From Armatimonadota bacterium (GTDB taxonomy: Bacteria; Armatimonadota; Fimbriimonadia; Fimbriimonadales; Fimbriimonadaceae): a DNA stretch of 64,000 bases. Location of the stretch: contig JACRPN010000009.1 of NCBI GenBank assembly GCA_016223145.1, positions 1 through 64,000 of the forward strand. The letters are read 5' to 3'. The notes under the pieces are model-generated. The model was not told where the DNA came from, did not search any database, and worked only from the letters and a program-made list of their open reading frames with translations. The translations under genes and the position numbers were made by a program. Positions 51,282 to 59,704 of this stretch are shown piece by piece (position 1 is the stretch's first letter; every line of letters starts with the position of its first letter).

Positions 51282-52478
51282 CTACTTCACCCGCAATTCC
51301 CAGATCCGGACCGTTCGGTCCAGGCCCGCCGAAGCCAAGTTGCGGCCGTCGGCGCTGAAGGCCACCGCCAAAATCGGCCTGATGCTCGCCTCCAGGTGCA
51401 CTTGCCCAAGGCCCTCGGCGGCATTCCAGAGGCCCACGTTGCCGTCCCGGCTGCCGGTGGCGAACAGCCATCCGTTCGGGTGGAACGCCATGCACTCGAT
51501 CGGCTTGGTGTGGCCGGTGTAGGTTCGTCTGAGCGCACCGTCAGAAAGGCTGAACACGCGGATCGAAAGGTCGGCGCAGGCCGCAGCGATAAAGGCGTTA
51601 TCCGGCGAGATCGAAAGCGCGGTAACCGTCGAGAGAATCTGCCCGAAGGTGTGGATGACCGCGCCGGTCTCGGCATCACGGAGCTTGACCGTGGCGTCTG
51701 CCGAGCCCGACACGATGTACTTGCCGTCGTCAGACCATTGGACCGCGGTTACCGAGGCGCCGTGATCCTGCTTGCTGAAGATGACCTCGCCCTTACGCGC
51801 GTCAGCGACGGTCAGTGCATGGTGGACCGTCCCGGTGGCTAGGCGCTCACCGTTCGGCGAAACCGCCACGCAGGTCGCCCATTCGGCGGCGCTGTTGCGC
51901 CAAGACTCGGCGATTCGGTTGCGCAACCGGCAAACCGTAATCATGCTCTCGGCGGTACCGGCGGCGACCAGGCGCTCGTCGGGCAAGGCGCGGATCGTGG
52001 AAATCGTGCCCGATTCGAGCTTCACGCGGCGCTCTTGCTCGCCGGTCGCCGGGTTCCACCAAAGGATCTCGTTATCGAACGAGCTGGAGATGAGGGTGGA
52101 GGAATCCGGAGAGAAGCAGAGGGCATAGATGGGCGTTCGGTGAACGCCAAGACGGTGGCTCAGGCTCACGGCGACAGGCGCGCGCATACGGCGGCGGCCT
52201 GCCACTTCGGTCTGCCCCAGGCCGGCTTTGAGCATGGAATCGTACTCCGTGCGTCGATCAGGATCGATGAGCGTCCGGTAGGCCTCGTTGATTCGGGCCA
52301 TGATATCCGTGCTGCCTGGTTCAGCGTTGAGATCCGGGTGGTACTTCCGGGCCAGTTTTCTGTATGCGCGGCGCAATGCCAGTACGTCGGCGGAAGCTTC
52401 CACCCCTAGCGTATCGTAATAACTTGCCAATGTCGGGGTGCTGCCTTTTGTCGTCGTTGACAACGTCGATTTTGGCAT
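51282..52478 (-). CDS. DnaJ-domain / WD40-repeat fusion protein
   Basis: 398 residues. A J domain occupies about 17-82 (ASYYDTLGVEASADVLALRR, then KLARKYHPDLN with the HPD that stimulates DnaK). A basic linker (AGRRRMRAP) leads to seven WD40 repeats (about 110-398: YALCFSPDSSTLISSSFDN, AVQWSDDGKYIVSGSADATV, CMAFHPNGWLFATGSRDGNV, AVAFSADGRNLASAGLDRTV). No Zn-finger or C-terminal DnaJ domain, so this is a type III J-protein in which the propeller probably selects the client. ATG 52478. Confidence 0.9.
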   Translation of the reverse strand: MPKSTLSTTTKGSTPTLASYYDTLGVEASADVLALRRAYRKLARKYHPDLNAEPGSTDIMARINEAYRTLIDPDRRTEYDSMLKAGLGQTEVAGRRRMRAPVAVSLSHRLGVHRTPIYALCFSPDSSTLISSSFDNEILWWNPATGEQERRVKLESGTISTIRALPDERLVAAGTAESMITVCRLRNRIAESWRNSAAEWATCVAVSPNGERLATGTVHHALTVADARKGEVIFSKQDHGASVTAVQWSDDGKYIVSGSADATVKLRDAETGAVIHTFGQILSTVTALSISPDNAFIAAACADLSIRVFSLSDGALRRTYTGHTKPIECMAFHPNGWLFATGSRDGNVGLWNAAEGLGQVHLEASIRPILAVAFSADGRNLASAGLDRTVRIWELRVK

Positions 52479-52554
52479 ATGGGACCCCGTGATTCATAGC
52501 CTTTGGGACGGGGTTTTGCACGAGTTTTTTGTAAATTTGGACGAGGACCCGCGT

Positions 52555-53307
52555 CTAGTTTGCCGGCGTTGCCGGTTGGCGCTCAAAGAGCGCGTCCTTC
52601 AGCTCTCCGGGCTCAAGGGTCTTGACGTTTCCGCCCGCGAAGGCGACGATCGCGCGGCCCTTGGGCGTGACCTTCTTGGCCTTCTCGTCGACCAGAGCCG
52701 GGTCCCCGTGCCGGAAGTCCACATTCGGGTTGCCACGCCAGTATTTGGGAGGATCTACAAAGCCGAAATCGTAGCGGCGGCCGTTCCCCCCATCCAACCA
52801 TGAGGCGAAATAGTAGATGCTGGTGGCGAAGGCGACGGTTCGGGAGGGATCGGCGAGCTCGGTGCCTCGCGCGGGGTTCTTGAGGTTCGGAAATCCGGTG
52901 TAATCGAGGGTGATGTTGGTGTCGCTTCCTAGGTAGCCCCAGTTGTAGCCGAAGCCCGAGTGGTCGCCGAAATAGGTTGAAGCGTCGTGGGCCATGTCGC
53001 GCGCCGCGCGCCCGGAGGTGTAGGGCGCCAGGATGCCCTCTTTGGGATCAAATTCGGAATTCGCCACACCCTTGCCGAACCAGGCCTTGACCTCCTCGCC
53101 CTCTTGATACATCGCGATAGGGAAGGTGTCGTCGGCGTCGGCCATGTAAAGGCTGGTGGCGTCGGTGAGCTGCTTCATCGAAAGCGTCGCATTGAAGGTC
53201 ACGGCGGCGTTCTTGGCCGCGCGCACCGCCGGCATGAAAATGGCCGTCAGGATGGCGATGATCACCATCACGTTAAGCAATTCTATGAGTGTAAATCCCT
53301 TTCGCAC
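52555..53307 (-). CDS. Type IV prepilin-like protein (GspG/PulG-type N terminus)
   Basis: A 250-residue protein with a prepilin leader and helix: RKGFTLIELLNVMVIIAILTAIF, cleaved after Gly by PilD-type peptidase (shown in two parts: RKGFTLIELL, MVIIAILTAIFMPAV). The globular domain includes a C-terminal block VDFRHGDPALVDEKAKKVTP typical of the large Armatimonadota/Planctomycetes prepilin-like family. GTG 53307 follows GGAGG at proper spacing; GTG 53322 is the alternative. It could be a pseudopilin or an uncharacterised surface protein. Confidence 0.88.
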   Translation of the reverse strand: MRKGFTLIELLNVMVIIAILTAIFMPAVRAAKNAAVTFNATLSMKQLTDATSLYMADADDTFPIAMYQEGEEVKAWFGKGVANSEFDPKEGILAPYTSGRAARDMAHDASTYFGDHSGFGYNWGYLGSDTNITLDYTGFPNLKNPARGTELADPSRTVAFATSIYYFASWLDGGNGRRYDFGFVDPPKYWRGNPNVDFRHGDPALVDEKAKKVTPKGRAIVAFAGGNVKTLEPGELKDALFERQPATPAN

Positions 53308-53448
53308 CAGTGCGCCTCCCACAACGCCGGAATGGTCCGATCAAGATTTTCGGCGCTTAGCCAACGCTCAACTCTGTGAGAATGCGGGTTTTGGGGGGAA
53401 GAGGTGCTCGGTGCCAGGTTCTCAGGTGATGGGGTGTCGGGGCCCTAG

Positions 53449-53486
53449 CGAAGGGCGAGGGATCGCGTATCGCTCGTCGCCCTTCG
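53449..53486 (-). terminator. Hairpin downstream of phosphomannomutase
   Basis: 10-bp perfect arms CGAAGGGCGA (53449-53458) and TCGCCCTTCG (53477-53486), 16 nt after the gene's stop on the minus strand. No T run follows. Confidence 0.45.
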
Positions 53487-53501
53487 CGCTTCGCCTCCTT
53501 C

Positions 53502-54884
53502 TTATCTGCGGATCTCTGCCAACAACTCTTGAGTCTTCGCTTCCATAAGCGCCCGATTGCCTCGCGTCTCCACGTTCAGCCTAATCACCGGCTCAGTGTT
53601 CGAGCCGCGGAGGTTGAACCGCCAATCTTCGAACGCGACGCTCAAGCCGTCGATCCGGTCAATCTGGCCTCCCGCTGCGAACTTCTCCTCCACTCGCGCC
53701 AAGACCGCCGGTACGCTCTCGACCGTCGAATTCACCTCGCCGCTGCAGGGGTAGCGCTCGATCATCTCGCCGACGAGTTCGCTCAGCGACTTGCCAGAGC
53801 GCGAAACGAGGTCGGCGATCAGGAGCAGCGGGATCATGCCGCTGTCGCAATACCAGTGATCCCGGAAGTAATGGTGGGCGCTCATTTCGCCGCCATAGAT
53901 GGCGTTCTCCGCCCTCATCCTTTCCTTGATGAAGGCGTGGCCGCTCTTGCAGACCACCGCCCGCCCGCCCCGCCGCCCCACGATGTCCAGGGTGTTCCAA
54001 TAGAGCCGCGGGTCGTAGATGATCGTGTTGTTCGGGTCCTTGCTGAGGATCGCGTCCGCCAGAAGCCCGACGATGTAATAGCCTTCGATGAAGTTGCCCT
54101 GGCCATCCAGGAAGAAGCAGCGATCGTAGTCGCCATCCCAGGCAACCCCAAAATCGAATGCCGGCGACGCCTCTCTCAAGCGCTTCTCCGTCCTCTCGCG
54201 GGCCTCTTCCAAGATCGGGTTTGGTACGCCGTTCGGGAAGTGCCCGTCCGGCTCGAAGAGCATGCGATCTACCTTGAAAGGAAGGTAGGGAAGGAGCGCC
54301 TCGAGCGCGATTCCTGCGGCTCCGTTTCCTACGTCCATGAGGATGTTCATGGGCTTGAGAGCCGCCGGGTCCACTAGGCTCATCAAGTGCTTGACAAAGT
54401 CCCCGTAGACTCCTTTTTCGATGATTTTCCCGTCTCCCGAGCGCTCCCATCGTCCCTCGTGGGCTCGACGTTCGATCTCAAAAAGGCCCGTGTCGCCGCT
54501 GATTGGGCGGCTTTCTTGGCGGACCATCTTCATGCCGTTGTACTGGGGCGGGTTGTGGCTCGCGGTGATCATCACGCCGCCATCGAACCCATAGAAGGCC
54601 GTCGCGAAATAGACCATCTCGGTGCCCACCATGCCGAGGTGCGTCACGTCGACTCCAGATTCGTTCAGTCCCCGCGCCATCGCCTGATAGAGATCCGGCC
54701 CCGAAAGCCGGATATCGTAGCCGATGCACACACTCTTGGCGCCCGTCTCGTCGGCAAACGCTCTCCCGATTCGGTAGGCGAGATCGGGGTTCAGTTCGTC
54801 GGGCACGATGCCGCGGACGTCGTATGCCTTGAAGGCAGGCAGGTATTGGCCCATCTGCGAGGGTGATACCCGATGGCGAGCCAT
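53502..54884 (-). CDS. Phosphomannomutase/phosphoglucomutase family
   Basis: A 460-residue alpha-D-phosphohexomutase. FKAYDVRGIVPDELN, phosphoserine loop MITASHNPPQYNGMK, Mg-binding VAWDGDYDRCFFLD, sugar-binding GGEMSAHHYFRD, and C-terminal phosphate-binding RGSNTEPVIRLNVE. It interconverts mannose-6-P/mannose-1-P or glucose phosphates for polysaccharide synthesis; manB/pgm cannot be separated by eye. Start ATG 54884 or 54854 (MGQYLPAF). The much longer open frame to 55715 is a shadow of nfo. Divergent from nfo with only 24 nt between the outer starts. Confidence 0.92.
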   Translation of the reverse strand: MARHRVSPSQMGQYLPAFKAYDVRGIVPDELNPDLAYRIGRAFADETGAKSVCIGYDIRLSGPDLYQAMARGLNESGVDVTHLGMVGTEMVYFATAFYGFDGGVMITASHNPPQYNGMKMVRQESRPISGDTGLFEIERRAHEGRWERSGDGKIIEKGVYGDFVKHLMSLVDPAALKPMNILMDVGNGAAGIALEALLPYLPFKVDRMLFEPDGHFPNGVPNPILEEARERTEKRLREASPAFDFGVAWDGDYDRCFFLDGQGNFIEGYYIVGLLADAILSKDPNNTIIYDPRLYWNTLDIVGRRGGRAVVCKSGHAFIKERMRAENAIYGGEMSAHHYFRDHWYCDSGMIPLLLIADLVSRSGKSLSELVGEMIERYPCSGEVNSTVESVPAVLARVEEKFAAGGQIDRIDGLSVAFEDWRFNLRGSNTEPVIRLNVETRGNRALMEAKTQELLAEIRR

Positions 54885-54908
54885 TCGCCGCTGGTACCCT
54901 TCTCCCCT

Positions 54909-55757
54909 ATGCCCGCGAAGCTCCTTGGCGCTCACATGCCCACGGCCGGAGGTCTGGACAAGGCCATCCGCAACGGCAAGGCCATCGGCTGCACCGCCGT
55001 CCAAGTGTTCACCTCTAGCCCGCAGCAATGGAGGGCCAAAGAGGTCACCGATGAGATGGCCTCCAAGTTCAAGGATGCGCTCAAGGAGACGGGTATCACG
55101 TCGGTCGTCAGCCACGACAGCTATCTGGTCAATCTGAGCGCCCTGGACACCGAGATGCAGGCCAAGAGCATCGCAGGGCTCAAGGGCGAGCTTAACCGGT
55201 GCGCTGCCTACGGCATTCCCTTCGCGGTGTCCCACATTGGAGCCCACATGGGCCGCGGCATCGAGGAGGGCCTTCGCATCGCGGCAGAAGGGATCGCCGA
55301 GGTGCTTGCCGATACGCCGGACTCCGTGACTCTGCTCATGGAGACAACCGCAGGGCAAGGGAGTGTCCTCAACTCGAAGTTTGAGGAGCTTGCCTGGCTG
55401 CTCGATGCGCTCAAGGGCCACAAGCGGCTCGGGGTCTGCCTCGACACTTGCCACGTTTTTGTCGCCGGATACGATCTGCGCAATCAGGAAATGTTTGAAG
55501 CTACATTTGATCGTTTTGGCAAGGCGGTTGGACTGGACCGGCTCAAAGCGATCCACTGCAACGACAGCAAGAAGGGTCTTGGCTCGCATGCCGACCGCCA
55601 CGAGCACATCGGCAAAGGGGAAATCGGCGAAGAGGCGTTCCGGCTGCTGGTCAACGACCCGAAGTTTGAGTACGTGCCGATCCTCCTGGAGACTCCGGAA
55701 GCGGAAACCATGCACCAGGTGAATCTGGAAGTGCTGATGGGGCTAAGAGAAGCCTGA
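54909..55757 (+). CDS. nfo: Deoxyribonuclease IV (AP endonuclease)
   Basis: A 282-residue EndoIV: LGAHMPTAGGLDKAIRNGKA, FTSSPQQWRAKE, VSHIGAHMG, LLMETTAGQGS, LGVCLDTCHVFVAGYD, LKAIHCNDSKKGLGSHADRHEHIGKGEIG, and LLETPEAE supply the trinuclear zinc ligands. It cuts 5' of abasic sites in base-excision repair. ATG 54909. A hairpin terminator begins 3 nt after the stop codon. Confidence 0.95.
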   Translation: MPAKLLGAHMPTAGGLDKAIRNGKAIGCTAVQVFTSSPQQWRAKEVTDEMASKFKDALKETGITSVVSHDSYLVNLSALDTEMQAKSIAGLKGELNRCAAYGIPFAVSHIGAHMGRGIEEGLRIAAEGIAEVLADTPDSVTLLMETTAGQGSVLNSKFEELAWLLDALKGHKRLGVCLDTCHVFVAGYDLRNQEMFEATFDRFGKAVGLDRLKAIHCNDSKKGLGSHADRHEHIGKGEIGEEAFRLLVNDPKFEYVPILLETPEAETMHQVNLEVLMGLREA

Positions 55758-55759
55758 CT

Positions 55760-55801
55760 ACAACCGTCAAAAATAAACTCGAGTTCGATTTTGTCGGTTG
55801 T
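55760..55801 (+). terminator. Hairpin terminator after nfo
   Basis: Arms ACAACCGTCAAAAAT (55760-55774) and ATTTTGTCGGTTGT (55788-55801) pair with one mismatch around a 13-nt loop containing CTCGAG, followed by TTGGTCC. The stem shares AACCGACA with the hairpin at 40096-40123. Confidence 0.6.
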
Positions 55802-55843
55802 TTGGTCCTTGGATGAACCGCTTCATCCGCTATCCTCTCATCT

Positions 55844-57079
55844 ATGACCGCCGAAATCGTCAGCGTCGGAACCGAGATCCTGATGGGCCAAATCGTGGAT
55901 ACGAACGCCCAGGCCATCGGGAAGCTCTTGCCGGAGCTCGGCATCACGCACCGCTACCGACAGACGGTTGGCGACAACCTGGAGCGCGTGACTTCGGCGC
56001 TCAACCTGGCCCTGAGCCGTTCCGATATCGTGTTCACCATCGGCGGTCTCGGCCCGACCCAAGATGACCTCACCCGCGAAGCCATCGCCGAAGCGCTCGG
56101 CGATCCCCTGGTCGAAGATTCCAAGATCACCGAACGCCTCAGCAAGCTCTTTGCTTCGCGGGGGCTCACCTGGACGGAATCGCAGCGCCGGCAGGCGATG
56201 CGTCCCGGGTGCGCCGAGCCGATCGACAACCCCAATGGGACCGCGCCTGGGCTGGTTTGCCGCATGGGCGGCAAAACGATCTTTGCGTTACCTGGACCCC
56301 GAACTGAGTTCATCCCAATGCTCGAAGGGCCGGTGCGTGAGATGCTGAACGGGCTGACGCCGGGGGTCACGATTGTGTCGCGACTTCTGCGCGTCATAGG
56401 GCTTGGAGAAAGCCTTGTCGAGCAACGGGTGGCCGAACTGCTGGCGAACGAAAACCCCTCCATCGCGCCCTATGCCCATCCCGGCGAGGTGCACTTGAGG
56501 CTGACGGCTTCGGCGCCCAGCGAGGCCGACGCGAATGCGCTCCTCGATCCGTTCGAGGCCAAGGTGAGGGCCATTCTGGGATCGGCAATCTATGCGTCGG
56601 GCGATTTGACGATCGAGGGCCACATCCTGAAGCTCCTCTATGCGCGCGGGCAGACGCTGGCGGTCGCAGAAAGCTGTACGGGCGGAGGCCTCGGGGCGCG
56701 GCTGACCGGCGTGCCGGGCTCTTCGGCGGTGTTCCTCGGCGGGGTGATCAGTTATGCGAACGAGGTCAAGGAGAGGCTTCTCAGTGTGCATCCCGGCGTA
56801 CTGCTGGAGAAAGGCGCGGTTTCGGCGGAATGTGCGCGTGAGATGGCGGAAGGCGCCAAAGGACTGATCGGCGCGGACTGGGCGTTGAGCATCACCGGTG
56901 TGGCGGGTCCCGGCGGCGGCTCGGAAGCAAAGCCGGTGGGGCTGATCTACATCGGTTGGTCTGGGCCGGACTCGTCTGGGGCGCAGGAGTTCAAGTTTCG
57001 GGGGTCGAGAGAGAGCATTCGGATACGAAGCATTCAGTCGGCGCTCGTGCTGCTCAGAGAGAAGCTGGAGGGGCTGTAG
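55844..57079 (+). CDS. cinA: CinA-like protein / nicotinamide-nucleotide amidase
   Basis: A 411-residue CinA. The N-terminal MoCF-binding-like domain (SVGTEILMGQIVDTNAQAIG, FTIGGLGPTQDDLTREAIAE) acts as an ADP-ribose pyrophosphatase in related proteins; the C-terminal amidase has AESCTGGGLGARLTGVPGSS, GGVISYANEVKERLL and SITGVAGPGGGSEAKPVGL. It recycles nicotinamide mononucleotide to NaMN. ATG 55844. Followed by a 9-nt tandem repeat. Confidence 0.94.
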   Translation: MTAEIVSVGTEILMGQIVDTNAQAIGKLLPELGITHRYRQTVGDNLERVTSALNLALSRSDIVFTIGGLGPTQDDLTREAIAEALGDPLVEDSKITERLSKLFASRGLTWTESQRRQAMRPGCAEPIDNPNGTAPGLVCRMGGKTIFALPGPRTEFIPMLEGPVREMLNGLTPGVTIVSRLLRVIGLGESLVEQRVAELLANENPSIAPYAHPGEVHLRLTASAPSEADANALLDPFEAKVRAILGSAIYASGDLTIEGHILKLLYARGQTLAVAESCTGGGLGARLTGVPGSSAVFLGGVISYANEVKERLLSVHPGVLLEKGAVSAECAREMAEGAKGLIGADWALSITGVAGPGGGSEAKPVGLIYIGWSGPDSSGAQEFKFRGSRESIRIRSIQSALVLLREKLEGL

Positions 57080-57090
57080 TTCTCATGTAA

Positions 57091-57135
57091 GCGTATAGGT
57101 CGTATAGGACCTATTAGTCGTATAGGACCAATACC
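57091..57135. repeat. 9-nt tandem repeat GTATAGG
   Basis: GCGTATAGG, TCGTATAGG, ACCTATTAG, TCGTATAGG and ACCAATACC: five 9-nt units in the short gap between convergent cinA and polA. Confidence 0.8.
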
Positions 57136-57149
57136 GATCAGCTCAAAGA

Positions 57150-59694
57150 TCAGCCCCTGTCCAGCGGCGTCATCTCACCCCAGTTGGGGCCCGCCTTCGC
57201 GTCCACCTCCACGCGGACGTCCATGGGAAGGGCGTTCTCCATCAAACCGCGGATCGGCTCGATCAGCGCTCGGTCGTCGTGCGGCATTTCAAACAGCAGT
57301 TCGTCGTGAACCTGCAGCAGCATCCGGGTCGCTGAGGCGTCGAGGCGTCCGCGCACGTCGACCATGGCCAGCTTGATCATGTCGGCGGCGGTTCCTTGCA
57401 TGGGGGCGTTCATCGCCTGACGCTCGGCGCCAAGCCGTTCGTTGCGGTTCGCCGCATGAATCTCCGGGAAGTAGCGCCTGCGCCCACAGAGCGTGGTCGT
57501 GAACCCTTTCGAGCGCGCCTCGGCGACGATCCCATCCATAAACGCCTTCACACTCGGGAACCTGGAGTAGTAGTTCTCGATCAGCGTTCGCGCCTCGGTG
57601 ACGGAGAAGTCGCCGCCCAATTGGTTCGCCAGGCCAAAGTCGGTGACGCCATAGAGCACCGCATAGTTGAGCAGCTTCGCGTAGCCCCTTTGGGTCTTGG
57701 AGACTTCTTCTCGTCCGGCATCGAACATCACCGAAGCGGTGACGGTGTGCACGTCCTCGCCGGTTTCAAACGCCCGCAGGAGATTCGGATCCTTGCAGTA
57801 ATGGGCCAGAATTCTTAGCTCGATCTGGGAGTAGTCGAGGGAAACCAACGAAGTGCCTGCTGCCGCCACGAACGCCTTCCTGATCTCGCGCCCGAGGTCC
57901 GTCCGGATGGGGATGTTCTGGAGGTTGGGGTCGTTGGAGCTCAGTCGACCAGTGGCGGCAACGGCCTGCGCGTAGGTGGTGTGGATTCTCCCGTCCTGAG
58001 CGATCATTCTCGGTAGCGAATCGGCATACGTCGACCTCAGCTTGGAGAGCTCCCTCCAGTTCAGAATCTCCTTGGCGATCGGGTGGTCGATGAACTGGAG
58101 GATTTCCGCCCCCGTTGCATATCCCGTTTTCGTCTTCTTTTGTCCAGGAATCTTGAGCTTTTCAAAGAGAACTTCGCCCAACTGTTTTGGGGAGCCGATG
58201 TTAAACTCCTCCCCCGCCAGTTCATAGACCCGTGCCGCCGATGCCGCGATCTGGACCTGAAGGCTTCCGGAGAAGTTCTCCAGGAACGGCCTGCTCACCT
58301 GGATGCCGAAACTCTCCATTTCAGCAAGAATAGGGGTCAAAGGTTGCTCAATATCGAACAGGACCTTCTCCTGGCTTTCCTTTCGGAGCTGCGACTCCAT
58401 CGTCGCCCGAAGCCGGTAGAGTGCCACGGCCATCTCCTCAGGTTTGGTTGGTGGGGTCAGGTCGAGGTAGCCCTGCACCAGGTCGCGCAACGCATACGAC
58501 GACCGCCCGGACTGAAGCACGTACCCCGCAAGCATCGTGTCAAATCCGACCGGTTGGAGGCCAGTCCGAGCCTTCTTGATGAGCGGTTTGGCGTCGTGAA
58601 CAACCGCTTGGCCGGGCACAGCGCCGAGGAACTCCAGCGCCAAGGGCTCAGGGACACGCGCGACCTCCGCGTCCAACCCGATGAACGCTTCTGCAGCGCC
58701 TTCCTCGAACATGCTGGCCTGGGCTGAGGTTGACCCCAAGAACAACGAGTACGGCCGGCCCCCGATCCAGGTCTCCAGGTCTTCCAGGCTCTTTGCGGAT
58801 CGGTGCGTCGCTTCGATCGCCTCGGAGACGACTTCCACGGGGATGGGTTCGATAGACCCGCCTTCGATGTACGGCGCCAGGACCTGCGGCAAGCGCTTCA
58901 CGTGGCTGCGCAGCTCGTAATACTCGAGGAACGCCCGCGCCTTCTGAACCTGTTCTTCGGTCACGGCGAACGGCTCGAATCCATAGGCGACCTCCGCCGT
59001 GCGGCAGATGGTGGCAAGCCACTTCGACTTCTTGAGCTGCTCGATCACGCCCGGCGCTTCAAGCTTCTTGAGATATTTCGGCTCGGCCTCTTGCAGGCGC
59101 TCGATCAGGCTCTCGACCGACCCAAACTGCTGAATCAGGGCCGTCGCACCCTTCTCGCCAATCCCGGGTACGCCGGGGATGTTGTCGCTGGTGTCGCCGA
59201 CAATGGCCTTCCAATCGGGAAGCTGCTCGGGGGTCACGCCATAGCGGTCCCGCACGGCCGTTGGGTCGTAAGTCACCGTGTCGGTCACCCCAACCCGCGT
59301 GGTGAGCACGTGAACACGTTCGTCGACGAGCTGGAGCTGGTCCAGGCCCGATGATGTCGTCGGCCTCATAGCCGGTCACCTCCAGGCAAGGCAGTCCAAG
59401 TGCCGCGATGAGATCCCGCGACTCATGAAGCTGCACGACGAGTTCTTCTGGAGTCTCGCGGCGCGTGCCCTTGTACTCCGAATACTCCGCGTGGCGAAAG
59501 GTCTTGCCGTGGGCGTCTAGAGCGACGACCAAGGCGTCAGGCTTCAGGTTCTCGAGCACGTAGAAGAGCATGCTGGTGAACCCAAAGAGGGCGTTGGTGG
59601 GGCGTCCGTCGCTGGTGGAAAGGAACCGCGTGCCATAGAACGCCCGAAACAACAGGCTATAGCCATCCAGCAGGATCAATCGCCTTTCCGCCAT
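57150..59694 (-). CDS. polA: DNA polymerase I, disrupted in the 5'-nuclease domain
   Basis: The gene is read in two frames. From ATG 59694 (MAERRLILLDGYSLLFRAFY) to about 59347 the 5'-nuclease domain is normal to GYEADDIIG, then the frame shifts and family sequence resumes at LDQLQLVDERVHVL in the frame that runs from 59369 to 57150. About 20 codons (3n-1 nt) that hold a helix and one metal-binding Asp are missing. The 3'-5' exonuclease-like domain lacks the usual DxE. The polymerase has motif A DYSQIELRI, motif B (RGYAKLLNYAVLYG) and motif C VHDELL. The Phe of motif B is Tyr. It lies 10 nt after the oxidoreductase gene. Confidence 0.85.
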
Positions 59695-59704
59695 GGGCGA
59701 TACG

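Noticed and set aside
53502-55715. Single 737-residue minus-strand ORF
   Set aside because: Only the part up to 54884 is phosphomannomutase; the rest is the antisense shadow of nfo, which has full family motifs on the plus strand.
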